The notes beneath the pieces are model-generated. The model was not told the DNA's origin. It searched no databases and worked only from the letters and a program-made list of their open reading frames with translations. Shown piece after piece: positions 16,572 through 24,927 of a DNA stretch of 33,134 nucleotides; the stretch's first letter is position 1; every line of letters begins with the position of its first letter. The position numbers and the translations under genes were made by a program. This DNA is from Saccharicrinis sp. GTDB taxonomy: Bacteria; Bacteroidota; Bacteroidia; Bacteroidales; Marinilabiliaceae. Where the stretch lies: the NCBI GenBank assembly GCA_024635555.1, contig JAGXIO010000085.1:1-33134 (forward strand), written 5' to 3'.

Positions 16572-17963
16572 ATGGACGCAAAAGTAATAAACAAAACACC
16601 TTTCGTTTCCACGCGAAATGCGTGCAAGATGTGCGCACCTCTGGGGTCGAGCCTGGCCTTTAAAGGGGTGGAGGGATGCACCCCACTGATTCACGGTTCG
16701 CAGGGATGTTCCACTTACGTGCGGCGCTATCTAATCAGTCACTTTAAAGAGCCCGTCGACATTGCCTCGTCAAACTTCACCCAGGAAGCCACCATTTTTG
16801 GCGGCGGAACTAATTTAAAACTGGCTCTGGACAACGTCAAATCGCAATACAAACCAAAAATAATCGGCATTTCTACTACCTGCCTTAGCGAAACCATCGG
16901 TGACGACGTAAGCAGTATTTTAATGGATTACCGCGAAATCCCCGGCAATGAAAACACAGCCTATGTACATGCACAAACACCTAGTTATCAGGGCAGCCAC
17001 GCCGACGGATTTCACGAGGCGATAGCCGCCTTGGTAAAGCAGTTCGCCCGCAGGGGCGAAGCCAACGGCAAAACAGTACTGTTGGGTGGTTTGATGTCAC
17101 CGGCCGATCTACGCTATCTGAAAGAGGTGATGCAAGCCATGCAAATGCCCTTTGTGCTTCTGCCCGACTATTCCGAAACCATGGACAACCCCCATTGGGA
17201 CGAATACAAACTAATTCCGGAAGGTGGAACTACTATGGAAGAAATGGAAGAAATGGGCAATGCCCGGGCATTTATACAGTTTGGCGAAGTGCTCAACAAA
17301 GGCCGCTTGGCAGGACGTGTAAGCGGCAGTCATCATGTGGTGTCCGCAGGCGATATCCTACAAAAAGAGTTCAGTGTAACCGGTTACCATATTCCTTTTC
17401 CTATCGGGATAGATAACAGCGACCTGTTTTTTGACGCCCTAAAAAATATTTCGGGTAAGGAGCTCCCGGCAGAAATAGCCAAGGAACGCGGTCGACTGAT
17501 TGACGCCTACGTAGACGGTCATAAATATATTTTTGGCAAAAAAGCAATGGTCTATGGTGAAGAGGATTTTGTGATTGCCCTAACCGGCTTTCTTACCGAG
17601 ATAGGGATTGACCCCGTTATCATTGCCACAGGCGGCGAGAGCAAATTGTTTGAGCAACGCATAAGGGAAAAAACAGGAACGGAAAATAGCATCGTGCTCT
17701 CCGGCGGCGATTTTGAGCAGATGGCCGAATATGCCCGCCAGATAGGGCTCGATTTGATAGTGGGTCATAGCAAAGGCTACTACATCGCCAGGGAACTGGG
17801 CATCCCGATGGTTCGCGTCGGATTCCCGGTTCACGACAGGGAGGGCGGACAACGCCTGCTTCATCTGGGTTATCGCGGTTCAAATCAACTGTTCGACACA
17901 ATTGTAAATGCCGTAATACAGCAAAAACAAGATAATAGCCCGGTAGGGTACAAATACATGTAA
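16572..17963 (+). CDS. nifN: Nitrogenase cofactor scaffold NifN
   Basis: A 463-residue NifK homologue and partner of NifE. The N-terminus has C18 and C21 (RNACKMCAPLG) and C46 (HGSQGCSTYVRR), and the middle has the STTCLSETIGDDV motif of the family. It follows nifE immediately and precedes nifB by 84 bases. The only doubt is name, not function: the fusion NifE-N seen in some clusters is absent here. Confidence 0.95.
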   Translation: MDAKVINKTPFVSTRNACKMCAPLGSSLAFKGVEGCTPLIHGSQGCSTYVRRYLISHFKEPVDIASSNFTQEATIFGGGTNLKLALDNVKSQYKPKIIGISTTCLSETIGDDVSSILMDYREIPGNENTAYVHAQTPSYQGSHADGFHEAIAALVKQFARRGEANGKTVLLGGLMSPADLRYLKEVMQAMQMPFVLLPDYSETMDNPHWDEYKLIPEGGTTMEEMEEMGNARAFIQFGEVLNKGRLAGRVSGSHHVVSAGDILQKEFSVTGYHIPFPIGIDNSDLFFDALKNISGKELPAEIAKERGRLIDAYVDGHKYIFGKKAMVYGEEDFVIALTGFLTEIGIDPVIIATGGESKLFEQRIREKTGTENSIVLSGGDFEQMAEYARQIGLDLIVGHSKGYYIARELGIPMVRVGFPVHDREGGQRLLHLGYRGSNQLFDTIVNAVIQQKQDNSPVGYKYM

Positions 17964-18047
17964 ATACTTAGGAAACCTGACTCTCAATGTAAATACGGAG
18001 AACGAGCTCACCCATATAAACATGTCAAAATATAAAACAGATAAGAT

Positions 18048-19298
18048 ATGAACTCAAAACACCCCTGTTTCAATATAGAAGCCAAAGGAAAATATGGCCG
18101 GGTACATTTACCCGTAGCCCCCAAATGCAATATCCAGTGCAACTATTGTAATCGTAGTTACGACTGTGTTAACGAGTCTCGTCCGGGAGTCACCTCCTCC
18201 GTTCTAACACCGGATCAGGCCATCGATTATTTAAAGGTACTAACGGCCAAGCACCCCAATATCGTGGTTGCCGGCATAGCGGGACCGGGCGATCCGTTCG
18301 CCACACCCAACGAAACCATGCAGACCCTCCGCCTGATGAAAAAAGAGCTGCCACATATGATTGCCTGCCTGTCGTCCAACGGACTAAACATCGCACCTTA
18401 TGTAGACGAACTGGCAGAACTTGGTGTTGATCATGTCACCATCACCATAAATGGCATCGACACAGATGTTACCGCACCCGTTTATAGCTGGGTACGCAAC
18501 GGAAAACAAATATTCAGGGGCAAGCAGGGAGCCGACCTATTACTCCAAAAGCAGTTGGAGGCCGTTCGCCTATTAAAAGAAAAAGGTATAACCGTAAAGA
18601 TAAATACCATCGTTATGCCGGGCTTTAACGATGCCCACATCCCCGAAATAGCCGAAAAAGTGGGTCAAATGGGCGCAGATACGATGAACCTAATCCCACT
18701 TTATCCCGTCAAGGATACCCTATTCGAGAGTCAGGAGGAACCCACCAAAGAACTCATGAAGAAACTACGTAAGTCGATTACCAAATTTATTAAACCCATG
18801 ACCCATTGTGCCCGATGTCGCGCCGATGCGGCCGGGTTGTTGGGACAGGATATTGAGGAGGCTAAGCAAATGATTCGCGACTTTGCATTGAAGCCCGGGA
18901 AACAAACAGACCGCAAGTTTGTGGCAGTGGCTTCCTACGAAGGCATGCTCGTGAACCAGCACCTAGGGGAAGCGGAAAGTTTTTACATTTTTTCCGAAAC
19001 AAAATCGGGATACAAAATGATAAACCAGCGCACAGCACCCAACAAAGGCGACGGCGCTAAACGATGGATGCGAATGTCAGAAATCTTGTTCGACTGTAGA
19101 GCCTTATTAGTAGGCGGCGCCGGCACAACGCCCTATCAATACCTCAGCAAATCGGGCCTGGAAATCATCGAAATGACCGGATTGATTGACGACGGGCTAG
19201 ATGTGGTTTTCAAAGGACGACAACTAAAGACTGTAAAAAAACGCGATGCCTTTGAATGTGGAAGCGCATGCACAGGCGCCGCTACCGGTTGTGGCTGA
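18048..19298 (+). CDS. nifB: Radical SAM FeMo-cofactor biosynthesis protein NifB with NifX-like domain
   Basis: A 416-residue NifB. The radical SAM cluster motif CNIQCNYC (C27, C31, C34) lies in a TIM-barrel-like domain (about 15-290), with further conserved cysteines near MTHCARCRADAAG (about 244-250). Residues about 300-410 form a NifX/NafY-type C-terminal domain (FVAVASYEGMLVNQHLGEAE...), known from many NifB proteins. It makes the 8Fe-core precursor (NifB-co) by inserting carbide. A Cys-rich end (CGSACTGAATGCG, last about 15 residues) is close in style to the tail of the separate NifX-like protein at 9526. It is followed after 74 bases by a ferredoxin gene. Confidence 0.96.
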   Translation: MNSKHPCFNIEAKGKYGRVHLPVAPKCNIQCNYCNRSYDCVNESRPGVTSSVLTPDQAIDYLKVLTAKHPNIVVAGIAGPGDPFATPNETMQTLRLMKKELPHMIACLSSNGLNIAPYVDELAELGVDHVTITINGIDTDVTAPVYSWVRNGKQIFRGKQGADLLLQKQLEAVRLLKEKGITVKINTIVMPGFNDAHIPEIAEKVGQMGADTMNLIPLYPVKDTLFESQEEPTKELMKKLRKSITKFIKPMTHCARCRADAAGLLGQDIEEAKQMIRDFALKPGKQTDRKFVAVASYEGMLVNQHLGEAESFYIFSETKSGYKMINQRTAPNKGDGAKRWMRMSEILFDCRALLVGGAGTTPYQYLSKSGLEIIEMTGLIDDGLDVVFKGRQLKTVKKRDAFECGSACTGAATGCG

Positions 19299-19372
19299 TT
19301 CTAGATACGCTTCACCTTTTGTATCTTTTCCTTAATCTTAATACTAACTAATCAATACTAATAAAACAAAAC

Positions 19373-19678
19373 ATGAAAAAACCAGAATTCTTAATCTTAG
19401 TTTGCAACTCATACCGAGTGGCCGGAGATGCACAAGGCTACTGCAATAAAAATGGTGCAGCAAATTTTATCCAATACATCGCCGAAGAATGTGCCGACCG
19501 AGGCATCGATGCGGCAGTTACTTCAACAGCTTGTCTGAATGTGTGCGCACAGGGACCTGTAATGGTAATACAACCGAACAACCTATGGTACGGGGGCATC
19601 ACGGAGGAACGAATCGACGAAATCTTGGATGCCTTAGAAGACGACGAAGCCGTGGAGGAATATCTGATCGCTGACTAA
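19373..19678 (+). CDS. Thioredoxin-like [2Fe-2S] ferredoxin
   Basis: A 101-residue protein of the thioredoxin-like [2Fe-2S] ferredoxin family (Shethna I / Clostridium 2Fe ferredoxin type). Its four cysteines are C11, C24, C54 and C58, in the order C-x12-C ... C-x3-C, as in the family. It sits between nifB and nifV and ends in an acidic helix. Relatives are often nif-linked and are thought to donate electrons to nitrogenase or its maturation, or to interact with nitrogenase, but the role is not settled. Confidence 0.9.
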   Translation: MKKPEFLILVCNSYRVAGDAQGYCNKNGAANFIQYIAEECADRGIDAAVTSTACLNVCAQGPVMVIQPNNLWYGGITEERIDEILDALEDDEAVEEYLIAD

Positions 19679-20004
19679 GTAGTGGGTATAAGAAAACGCA
19701 ACAATTCTCTTTTTATAACCCTCCCTGCCTATCGGCAGGCAGGTAACTCTCCCGTAATGCTGCGGGACGACCTGTTCCGAACTCGTTTCGGAAGGCTCTA
19801 AAGGGAGAACCAGAACTTTCCGAAGAGAGACAGTTCCCCTTTAAGGGTTAGGGGTAGTCACGAAAGGGAGTTAATGCAATAGAGAGTTTTCTATGAGGCA
19901 CTAACCAGGCTCTCCGTATCGGAACAAAAATGTATTTTCTGGCTTAGCGGGGAGTTAAATCCCGCCACAGCGCGACAATCCTTATTCATTAAAAAAATCA
20001 AATT
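19679..20004. other. Hairpin-rich intergenic region before nifV
   Basis: No gene is seen. Successive inverted repeats are present: CCTGCC/GGCAGG (19724-19739), TTCCGAA/TTCGGAA (19775-19793), AAAGGGAGAAC/GTTCCCCTTT (19800-19842) and GCGGG/CCCGC (19947-19965). The AAAGGGAGAAC block resembles the repeat at 8809. Such clustered small palindromes suggest REP-like elements inserted within the operon, and could stabilise or end the upstream transcript. Confidence 0.55.
19803..19842. repeat. Hairpin-rich intergenic repeat, copy B
   Basis: A stem of AAAGGGAGAAC (19800-19810) and GTTCCCCTTT (19833-19842) with an internal TTTCCGAAGAGAGA centre. It matches copy A at 8809-8844 in block order and most bases. 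The two copies flank the nifHDKENB section. Confidence 0.5.
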
Positions 20005-21123
20005 ATGGCCGCAACAAAAAAATATATTGTCGACACCACCTTGCGCGATGGTGAACAAGCGCCGGGAGTGGTTTTCTTTGACAACGAAAAACTAGAAATA
20101 GCCGCTGCCTTGGATCGCTTGGGAATCGAGGAGCTTGAAATCGGCACACCGGCCATGGGAAAGGAAGAAATCCGCAATATGGCCGCCATTGTAGCTTCAC
20201 AGCACAATTTCAAAACCATTGCATGGTGCCGAGCCACCAGCAGCGATTTGAAAGCCGCCTTGGAAACCGGGGTAGATGCTGTGAATATCTCTTTTCCTGT
20301 TTCGCATGTGTTGCTGGCTGCCATGGATCGTAATACATCGTGGGTCATGGATCAAATGAAAGTACTGATATCAGATGCGAAACAACATTTCAGCTCGGTG
20401 TACATGGGAGCACAAGACGCATCACGCGCGGAGCGTTCATTCCTGAACGTTTTTTGTGCCCAGGCTCTGGAACTAGGCGCCGACAGGATTCGTATTGCCG
20501 ATACCGTGGGGGTGATGAACCCCATCTCCGTAAAGACATTGTTTGAGGAACTATCCTGCGATTTTTCGGGCGCCGACTTTGAGTTTCACCCGCACAATGA
20601 TATGGGCATGGCCACGGCCAACGCACTCACGGCCTTGATGTCGGGTGCTTCGGGAGTGAGTTGTACCGTAAACGGCTTGGGCGAACGTGCCGGAAATGCG
20701 TCGCTCGAAGAACTGGTTGTTGCCATGGATCGGTCCCTTTTGAGCAGCCGTTATGATTTATCCACAATCAATATGCTTTCCAAATTGGTGGAACGCTATT
20801 CGGGCATGAGCCTGCCCGCCTCCAAACCCATTGTAGGGGCAAATGCTTTTGCGCACGAATCAGGTATACACACCCGTTGCATGCTGAAAGATAAGTTGGC
20901 CTATCAACCATTTGACGAAGCATTGGTGGGCGGCTCCGGCAGCCGCTTTGTCATAGGGAAGCATTCGGGGAAAGCTTCTATAGATCGATTTTTTAAAGAA
21001 AAGGGAATTGCATTGAACGCAGTGCAGTTGATGAGGATCATGGCTCACATCAGATCCAGGACGCGTAAAACAAAAGTGGCGTTGGACGGTGGCCATTTGC
21101 TCGAGGCCTATCAAAAACTGTAA
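20005..21123 (+). CDS. nifV: Homocitrate synthase
   Basis: A 372-residue protein of the HMGL-like/isopropylmalate synthase family. Active-site motifs are DTTLRDGEQAPGV (about residues 10-22) and the metal-binding FHPHNDMGMATA segment (HxH). It lacks the long C-terminal allosteric domain of LeuA, as expected for NifV, which makes homocitrate from acetyl-CoA and 2-oxoglutarate for FeMo-co. The position in the nif cluster decides between NifV and LeuA-like paralogues. It is followed closely (its stop is at 21123) by the next gene. Confidence 0.93.
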   Translation: MAATKKYIVDTTLRDGEQAPGVVFFDNEKLEIAAALDRLGIEELEIGTPAMGKEEIRNMAAIVASQHNFKTIAWCRATSSDLKAALETGVDAVNISFPVSHVLLAAMDRNTSWVMDQMKVLISDAKQHFSSVYMGAQDASRAERSFLNVFCAQALELGADRIRIADTVGVMNPISVKTLFEELSCDFSGADFEFHPHNDMGMATANALTALMSGASGVSCTVNGLGERAGNASLEELVVAMDRSLLSSRYDLSTINMLSKLVERYSGMSLPASKPIVGANAFAHESGIHTRCMLKDKLAYQPFDEALVGGSGSRFVIGKHSGKASIDRFFKEKGIALNAVQLMRIMAHIRSRTRKTKVALDGGHLLEAYQKL

Positions 21124-21154
21124 TGTGAAATGCTATACCTTAAAATATATCCTG

Positions 21155-22261
21155 ATGGCAAAAATTTTACTTTTTTTAGGATGGTATTTCTGGTGGCTTT
21201 TTCCGTTGCGGGCACAACTGCCTGACATCACCATAAAGCCCTTTTTGAAAATCCAATACTGGAACGCGATGGGTGAGGATGATGTATCGTCCTATATCCG
21301 TCGTGGCCGTGCCGGATGGTCCGCGAAAGTAGGGGAGCAATGGTCTGTGAGCACATGCCTACAGTTCGATAATGCAGGTAAAGATTCCTGGGCACCCAAC
21401 AAAGGTACACCTGCAAATATTTCGGTTAAACTGTGGGACTTGTATATAATGTGGCGCCCCTTCCGGAACAAAAATAGCTGGGTGCTTACCACCGGATATA
21501 CCCTGCCCCAGCTAAGCCGCGAAACGGTCACAACACCTTGGTTTGTCCCCTCTCTCGACAAAGCGCGTTCATCCTCGTTTTTAAGGAAATTTGTGACGGG
21601 CAGCAATGCCGGAATATCCCAGGTACTAAATATGGGAGGTGTGGTAGGTCATCAAAATTTATGGCTCATTTACGATGTGTCGGCGATACAAGCCCAGCCG
21701 CACCATTCAGAGGCCGACACCAAAGCCTTGCTTGTTGCGGGGCGGCTGGGTCTTGGTCTTGGCGAAAAACAGAGCTACAGCTATAAGCAGAATGGGGTAT
21801 TGCCATTGGACAAAAACCATTTGATGTTAGGACTCAACGGTTCGTGGCAAGAGGCAACCGCACTATTTAGCCGTAGTGCGACCTACGGTGTCGATGCGTT
21901 TGGGAACCTGTCAAAGATCAAATTCTCGGGCGAGCTGATGCGTTTGCTTCGTACGGCAAACCAAAATACTTATCGGGGGGCTACTGGGTTCGTGCGTTTG
22001 AGCTTATTAAGCAAACCTGACAAAATAAAACATTTGGAGCCATCGGTGACCCTAAGCAAAAATAAGTTCGACGAAAATGATTTTGAAATAGCCTCCAGTA
22101 ATTCCACTCTTTGGGATATAGGTATTGATTACTACTGCTATGGTAAAACCCTCAAAGTCTCATTGCATTATCTGCTTGAGCAAAACAGATCCTGCTTTGG
22201 CACAAAACCATTGTCGATTATTCAGGAAGGCATCGTGTTCGGATTACAGTTAATACTTTAA
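21155..22261 (+). CDS. Outer-membrane beta-barrel (porin-like) protein
   Basis: A 368-residue exported protein. The start at ATG 21155 gives a typical signal peptide (MAKILLFLGWYFWWLFPLRAQ); an in-frame upstream ATG inside nifV would put 22 residues before it and is unlikely. The mature part has alternating hydrophobic/polar strands (WSVSTCLQFDN, SWVLTTGYTLPQ, LKVSLHYLLEQN) and a closing strand ending in IVFGLQLIL, typical of 16-18-stranded barrels such as phosphate-selective or OprO/P-like porins. I cannot name the family surely. Position between nifV and nifA suggests it belongs to the nif operon and might admit molybdate or another anion, which is inference. Confidence 0.7.
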   Translation: MAKILLFLGWYFWWLFPLRAQLPDITIKPFLKIQYWNAMGEDDVSSYIRRGRAGWSAKVGEQWSVSTCLQFDNAGKDSWAPNKGTPANISVKLWDLYIMWRPFRNKNSWVLTTGYTLPQLSRETVTTPWFVPSLDKARSSSFLRKFVTGSNAGISQVLNMGGVVGHQNLWLIYDVSAIQAQPHHSEADTKALLVAGRLGLGLGEKQSYSYKQNGVLPLDKNHLMLGLNGSWQEATALFSRSATYGVDAFGNLSKIKFSGELMRLLRTANQNTYRGATGFVRLSLLSKPDKIKHLEPSVTLSKNKFDENDFEIASSNSTLWDIGIDYYCYGKTLKVSLHYLLEQNRSCFGTKPLSIIQEGIVFGLQLIL

Positions 22262-22272
22262 CAAATAAAATT

Positions 22273-22662
22273 ATGAACGAAAACATAAAGGTATATGAGG
22301 AGGGCGCTTCCTTTTACGCAAAACTGAGAAACATGAACCTCCAATCATTAAAACTGGGCTCTGAGGTAGTGTACAATATGATTTGCTTTGCCGCAGAAGC
22401 CTTTTTGTCGGCTTTGCTCTTGAAGTACAACGAAGAGCTGGAGCACGGTTCCGTGTCCGCCATGCTCAAGTCGGCTTCCAGACACATAAACTTTCCATCC
22501 CATCTGATGGAAGAAGCAAGGTTTATAAACCGTTTTCATACATGGTGCGCCCTGGATTACATTCCGTCGAAGCAAGCCTCGCCCGAAGAGCTTAAGCGAA
22601 TGATTTTTTGTGTTGCTGAAATTATGGAGGTGGTGAAGGGTGACTTAATACAAGACAAATAG
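22273..22662 (+). CDS. Small HEPN-like helical protein in the nif operon
   Basis: A 129-residue, all-helical-looking protein that I do not firmly recognise. The segment YNMICFAAEAFLSALLLKYNEELEHGSVSAML followed by RHINFPSHLMEEARFINRF resembles HEPN-domain helices, which also occur in nucleotide-linked partners and RNases. The Rx4-6H RNase motif of toxic HEPN proteins is not obvious, so a binding or scaffold role is more plausible than a toxin. It lies 11 bases after the porin-like gene and 134 bases before nifA. The function is unknown. Confidence 0.6.
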   Translation: MNENIKVYEEGASFYAKLRNMNLQSLKLGSEVVYNMICFAAEAFLSALLLKYNEELEHGSVSAMLKSASRHINFPSHLMEEARFINRFHTWCALDYIPSKQASPEELKRMIFCVAEIMEVVKGDLIQDK

Positions 22663-22766
22663 TTTTTTTGGATAAAAACAGAAAAAAAGTATAACTATTA
22701 ACATCACTTAATGATATTTAGAACTATCACCCCCTTCACAGACCCCCTGTGTTCGCAATAAATAGC

Positions 22767-22774
22767 TATTTTTG
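22767..22774 (+). promoter_or_regulatory. Bacteroidota-type -7 promoter element before nifA
   Basis: TATTTTTG fits the -7 box TAnnTTTG of Bacteroidota sigma-ABfr promoters. It lies 23 bases before the ATG at 22797, so transcription would begin near 22780. I see no clear -33 TTTG partner. If real, nifA has its own housekeeping promoter, and the in-frame ATG at 22749 would lie upstream of the transcript start. Confidence 0.45.
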
Positions 22775-22796
22775 TCCAAGCAGTTATACAAAAACT

Positions 22797-24365
22797 ATGG
22801 CAATGGATTTGAAAAGATGTGTAAAAACCAACGATGAGTGTTACGGGTATCAGGAGTTGACACTTCTTTTTGATATTTCCACGCAATTGTCGCGAAGTAA
22901 GGAGATTACGGAAGAATTACCCTTGATATTAAAAAAAGTGTGCGGATATCTGGATGCCGAAAGTTCATTTTTGACCATTCTGGAAACACAAAGCGAACGG
23001 ATTTTTATTGAAGTGGCACACGGTCTCAGTCCAGCCCAACTATCGCGGGGCAAATATGTATTGGGCGAAGGAATTATAGGTAGGGTTATCGAAACAGCAT
23101 CGCCAGTGGTGGTTCCAGAGATTTCCAAGTCGCGCCTTTTTCTAAACAAAACAAAGCAAGATTTAAAGGTAGGTGGTCAGGAGCTCACTTTTATTTGTGT
23201 TCCAATCATGCAAGGAGTAAAAGTGGCGGGTACCTTATCACTAACCCGAAAGTTTAATCCCAGGATTACCATTGAGGAAGATAAGCGCTTATTGTCAATC
23301 ATCGGATCTATCATTACCCAAGCCGTTCGGATAAGACAGGAGAGACTGGTGGAGATAGAAAAGCTCAAAAAAGAGAATAGAGCCTTGCAGGAGCGCGTAG
23401 GTACAGACAGCAAACCATCCAACATGATTGGCAACTCGTCCAAGATGAGGGATGTTTTTACATTGATAGACATGGTGGCACCAACCATTTCAACGGTGCT
23501 AATCCGAGGCGAAAGTGGATGCGGCAAAGAACTCGTAGCTGATGCCATACACCGTTTCAGCCAGCGCAAAGGACAGCCTTTTATAAAGGTAAACTGCTCT
23601 GCCCTGTCCGATTCACTAATTGAGAGCGAACTCTTCGGCCACGAGAGGGGCGCATTTACCGGTGCAGAGAAACAACGCAAGGGCCGATTTGAGATGGCCG
23701 ATGGAGGCACCATCTTTTTAGACGAGATAGGAGATTTACCCTTAACCACGCAGGTTAAGCTACTGCGCGTATTGCAGCAAAAGGCATTTGAGCGCTTGGG
23801 TGGCAGCGAAACCATCGAGGTGAATGTAAGGATAATATGCGCTACCAATAGGAATCTGGAAGAGCTCATTGTGGAGAACAAGTTTAGGGAAGATTTTTTT
23901 TACCGCATCAATGTCTTTCCCCTCTTCCTTCCTCCCCTGCGCGACCGAAGAAATGACGTGCCTATTTTGGTCGATCATTTTATCGCAAAATTTAACCAGA
24001 TCAACAGCACAGATATAAAACGCATCACCTCTTCGGCAATTAATATGCTTATGGTGTACTCCTGGCCGGGCAACGTAAGGGAGCTGGAAAATGTGATTGA
24101 AAGAGCTTGCATTCTTTCACGCGACAAAGTGATCCATAGCTATCACTTGCCGCCTACGCTTCAAACTGCCGGCTCATCAAATACAGAGGCCAAAGGAGGT
24201 TTAGCCTTCGTGGTCGAAAAAATTGAAAGAGAGCTGATTACGGAGGCTTTGATCTCTAAAAAAGGAAATATTGCCCAGGCAGCCGCTCAACTTCTCATCA
24301 CCGAAAGAATGTTGGGATCGCGTATTGCCAAATATAATATCGAACCGTGGCGCTACAGGTTATGA
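22797..24365 (+). CDS. nifA: Sigma-54-dependent transcriptional activator NifA
   Basis: A 522-residue NifA: a GAF domain (about residues 15-180), a coiled-coil linker, then a sigma-54 AAA+ domain with Walker A GESGCGKE (about 238-245), the GAFTGA loop (about 285-290) and Walker B FLDEIGDL (about 307-314), and a Fis-type HTH at the C-terminus. Start 22797 is chosen because a -7 promoter element lies between it and the upstream in-frame ATG at 22749. Walker A has Cys where most bEBPs have Thr. The interdomain linker lacks the CxxxxC motif of oxygen-sensing NifA. It should drive nifH and perhaps the divergent trio through the palindromes at 10067-10113. Confidence 0.93.
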   Translation: MAMDLKRCVKTNDECYGYQELTLLFDISTQLSRSKEITEELPLILKKVCGYLDAESSFLTILETQSERIFIEVAHGLSPAQLSRGKYVLGEGIIGRVIETASPVVVPEISKSRLFLNKTKQDLKVGGQELTFICVPIMQGVKVAGTLSLTRKFNPRITIEEDKRLLSIIGSIITQAVRIRQERLVEIEKLKKENRALQERVGTDSKPSNMIGNSSKMRDVFTLIDMVAPTISTVLIRGESGCGKELVADAIHRFSQRKGQPFIKVNCSALSDSLIESELFGHERGAFTGAEKQRKGRFEMADGGTIFLDEIGDLPLTTQVKLLRVLQQKAFERLGGSETIEVNVRIICATNRNLEELIVENKFREDFFYRINVFPLFLPPLRDRRNDVPILVDHFIAKFNQINSTDIKRITSSAINMLMVYSWPGNVRELENVIERACILSRDKVIHSYHLPPTLQTAGSSNTEAKGGLAFVVEKIERELITEALISKKGNIAQAAAQLLITERMLGSRIAKYNIEPWRYRL

Positions 24366-24452
24366 CAGTTGTACCCCTCTGAAACGTCGGATGGAGCCAA
24401 TGCAACCTGTAGCCCATGTCTTACAATTTAAACTCTTAATTATCAACAGGAT

Positions 24453-24923
24453 ATGGATAACTATACTTTAGAACATGTGGATCTATCCCGCAACGAACAC
24501 CGTACCGCCCTGGTAGACCTTCTCAACCTATATATGTCGGATGATATGGGAAGCGGTAAGTCCTTAGACCCGGCCGTGCATTCCACCATCCTGACCGACC
24601 TGTCTGCGCATGCGTCCTATAAAGGTTATTTACTGTCCAGTAATGGCCACTATATCGCCCTAGCCAATTGTTTTGTCAACTATTCAACTTTTCAAGCCCG
24701 TTACCTGCTCAATATCCACGATTTTATCGTTTCGCCCAAGCATAGACGCAATGGAGTCGGAAAGTCTCTTTTGAATCATATCGTCCTGGAAGCTCGGCAA
24801 AACCAGTTTTGCAGGGTGAACCTTGAGGTGAGGGAAGACAATTTAAAAGCACTGGCAATGTATTCCGAAGAGGGCTTTGATTTTTGTAGCCCCAACATGT
24901 TGTTCATAGAAAAAAAACTCTGA
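24453..24923 (+). CDS. GNAT-family N-acetyltransferase upstream of modA
   Basis: A 156-residue GNAT protein. The acetyl-CoA loop RRNGVGKS lies in an alpha-3-like segment (SPKHRRNGVGKSLLNHI), with the RVNLEVREDNLKALAMYSEEGF segment following. It is 4 bases upstream of the modA start, so it is cotranscribed. The target is unknown; in nif/mod clusters such genes appear occasionally without a defined role. Confidence 0.85.
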   Translation: MDNYTLEHVDLSRNEHRTALVDLLNLYMSDDMGSGKSLDPAVHSTILTDLSAHASYKGYLLSSNGHYIALANCFVNYSTFQARYLLNIHDFIVSPKHRRNGVGKSLLNHIVLEARQNQFCRVNLEVREDNLKALAMYSEEGFDFCSPNMLFIEKKL

Positions 24924-24927
24924 CTAT

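Noticed and set aside
15233-17963. A second set of nitrogenase structural genes (vnf/anf)
   Set aside because: The FeMo-co His motif is missing in the NifD-like protein and no G subunit is present; the pair is NifE and NifN.
20005-21123. Isopropylmalate synthase (LeuA) instead of NifV
   Set aside because: The chain lacks the C-terminal regulatory domain and lies within the nif operon.
22273-22662. HEPN toxin of a toxin-antitoxin system
   Set aside because: No Rx4-6H motif and no MNT antitoxin partner next to it.
24411-24428. TGTA-N10-TACA upstream of the GNAT-modABC genes as a NifA site
   Set aside because: The spacing counted as TGT-N12-ACA does not match TGT-N10-ACA or the CTACA-N4-TGTAG palindromes; single occurrence may be chance.
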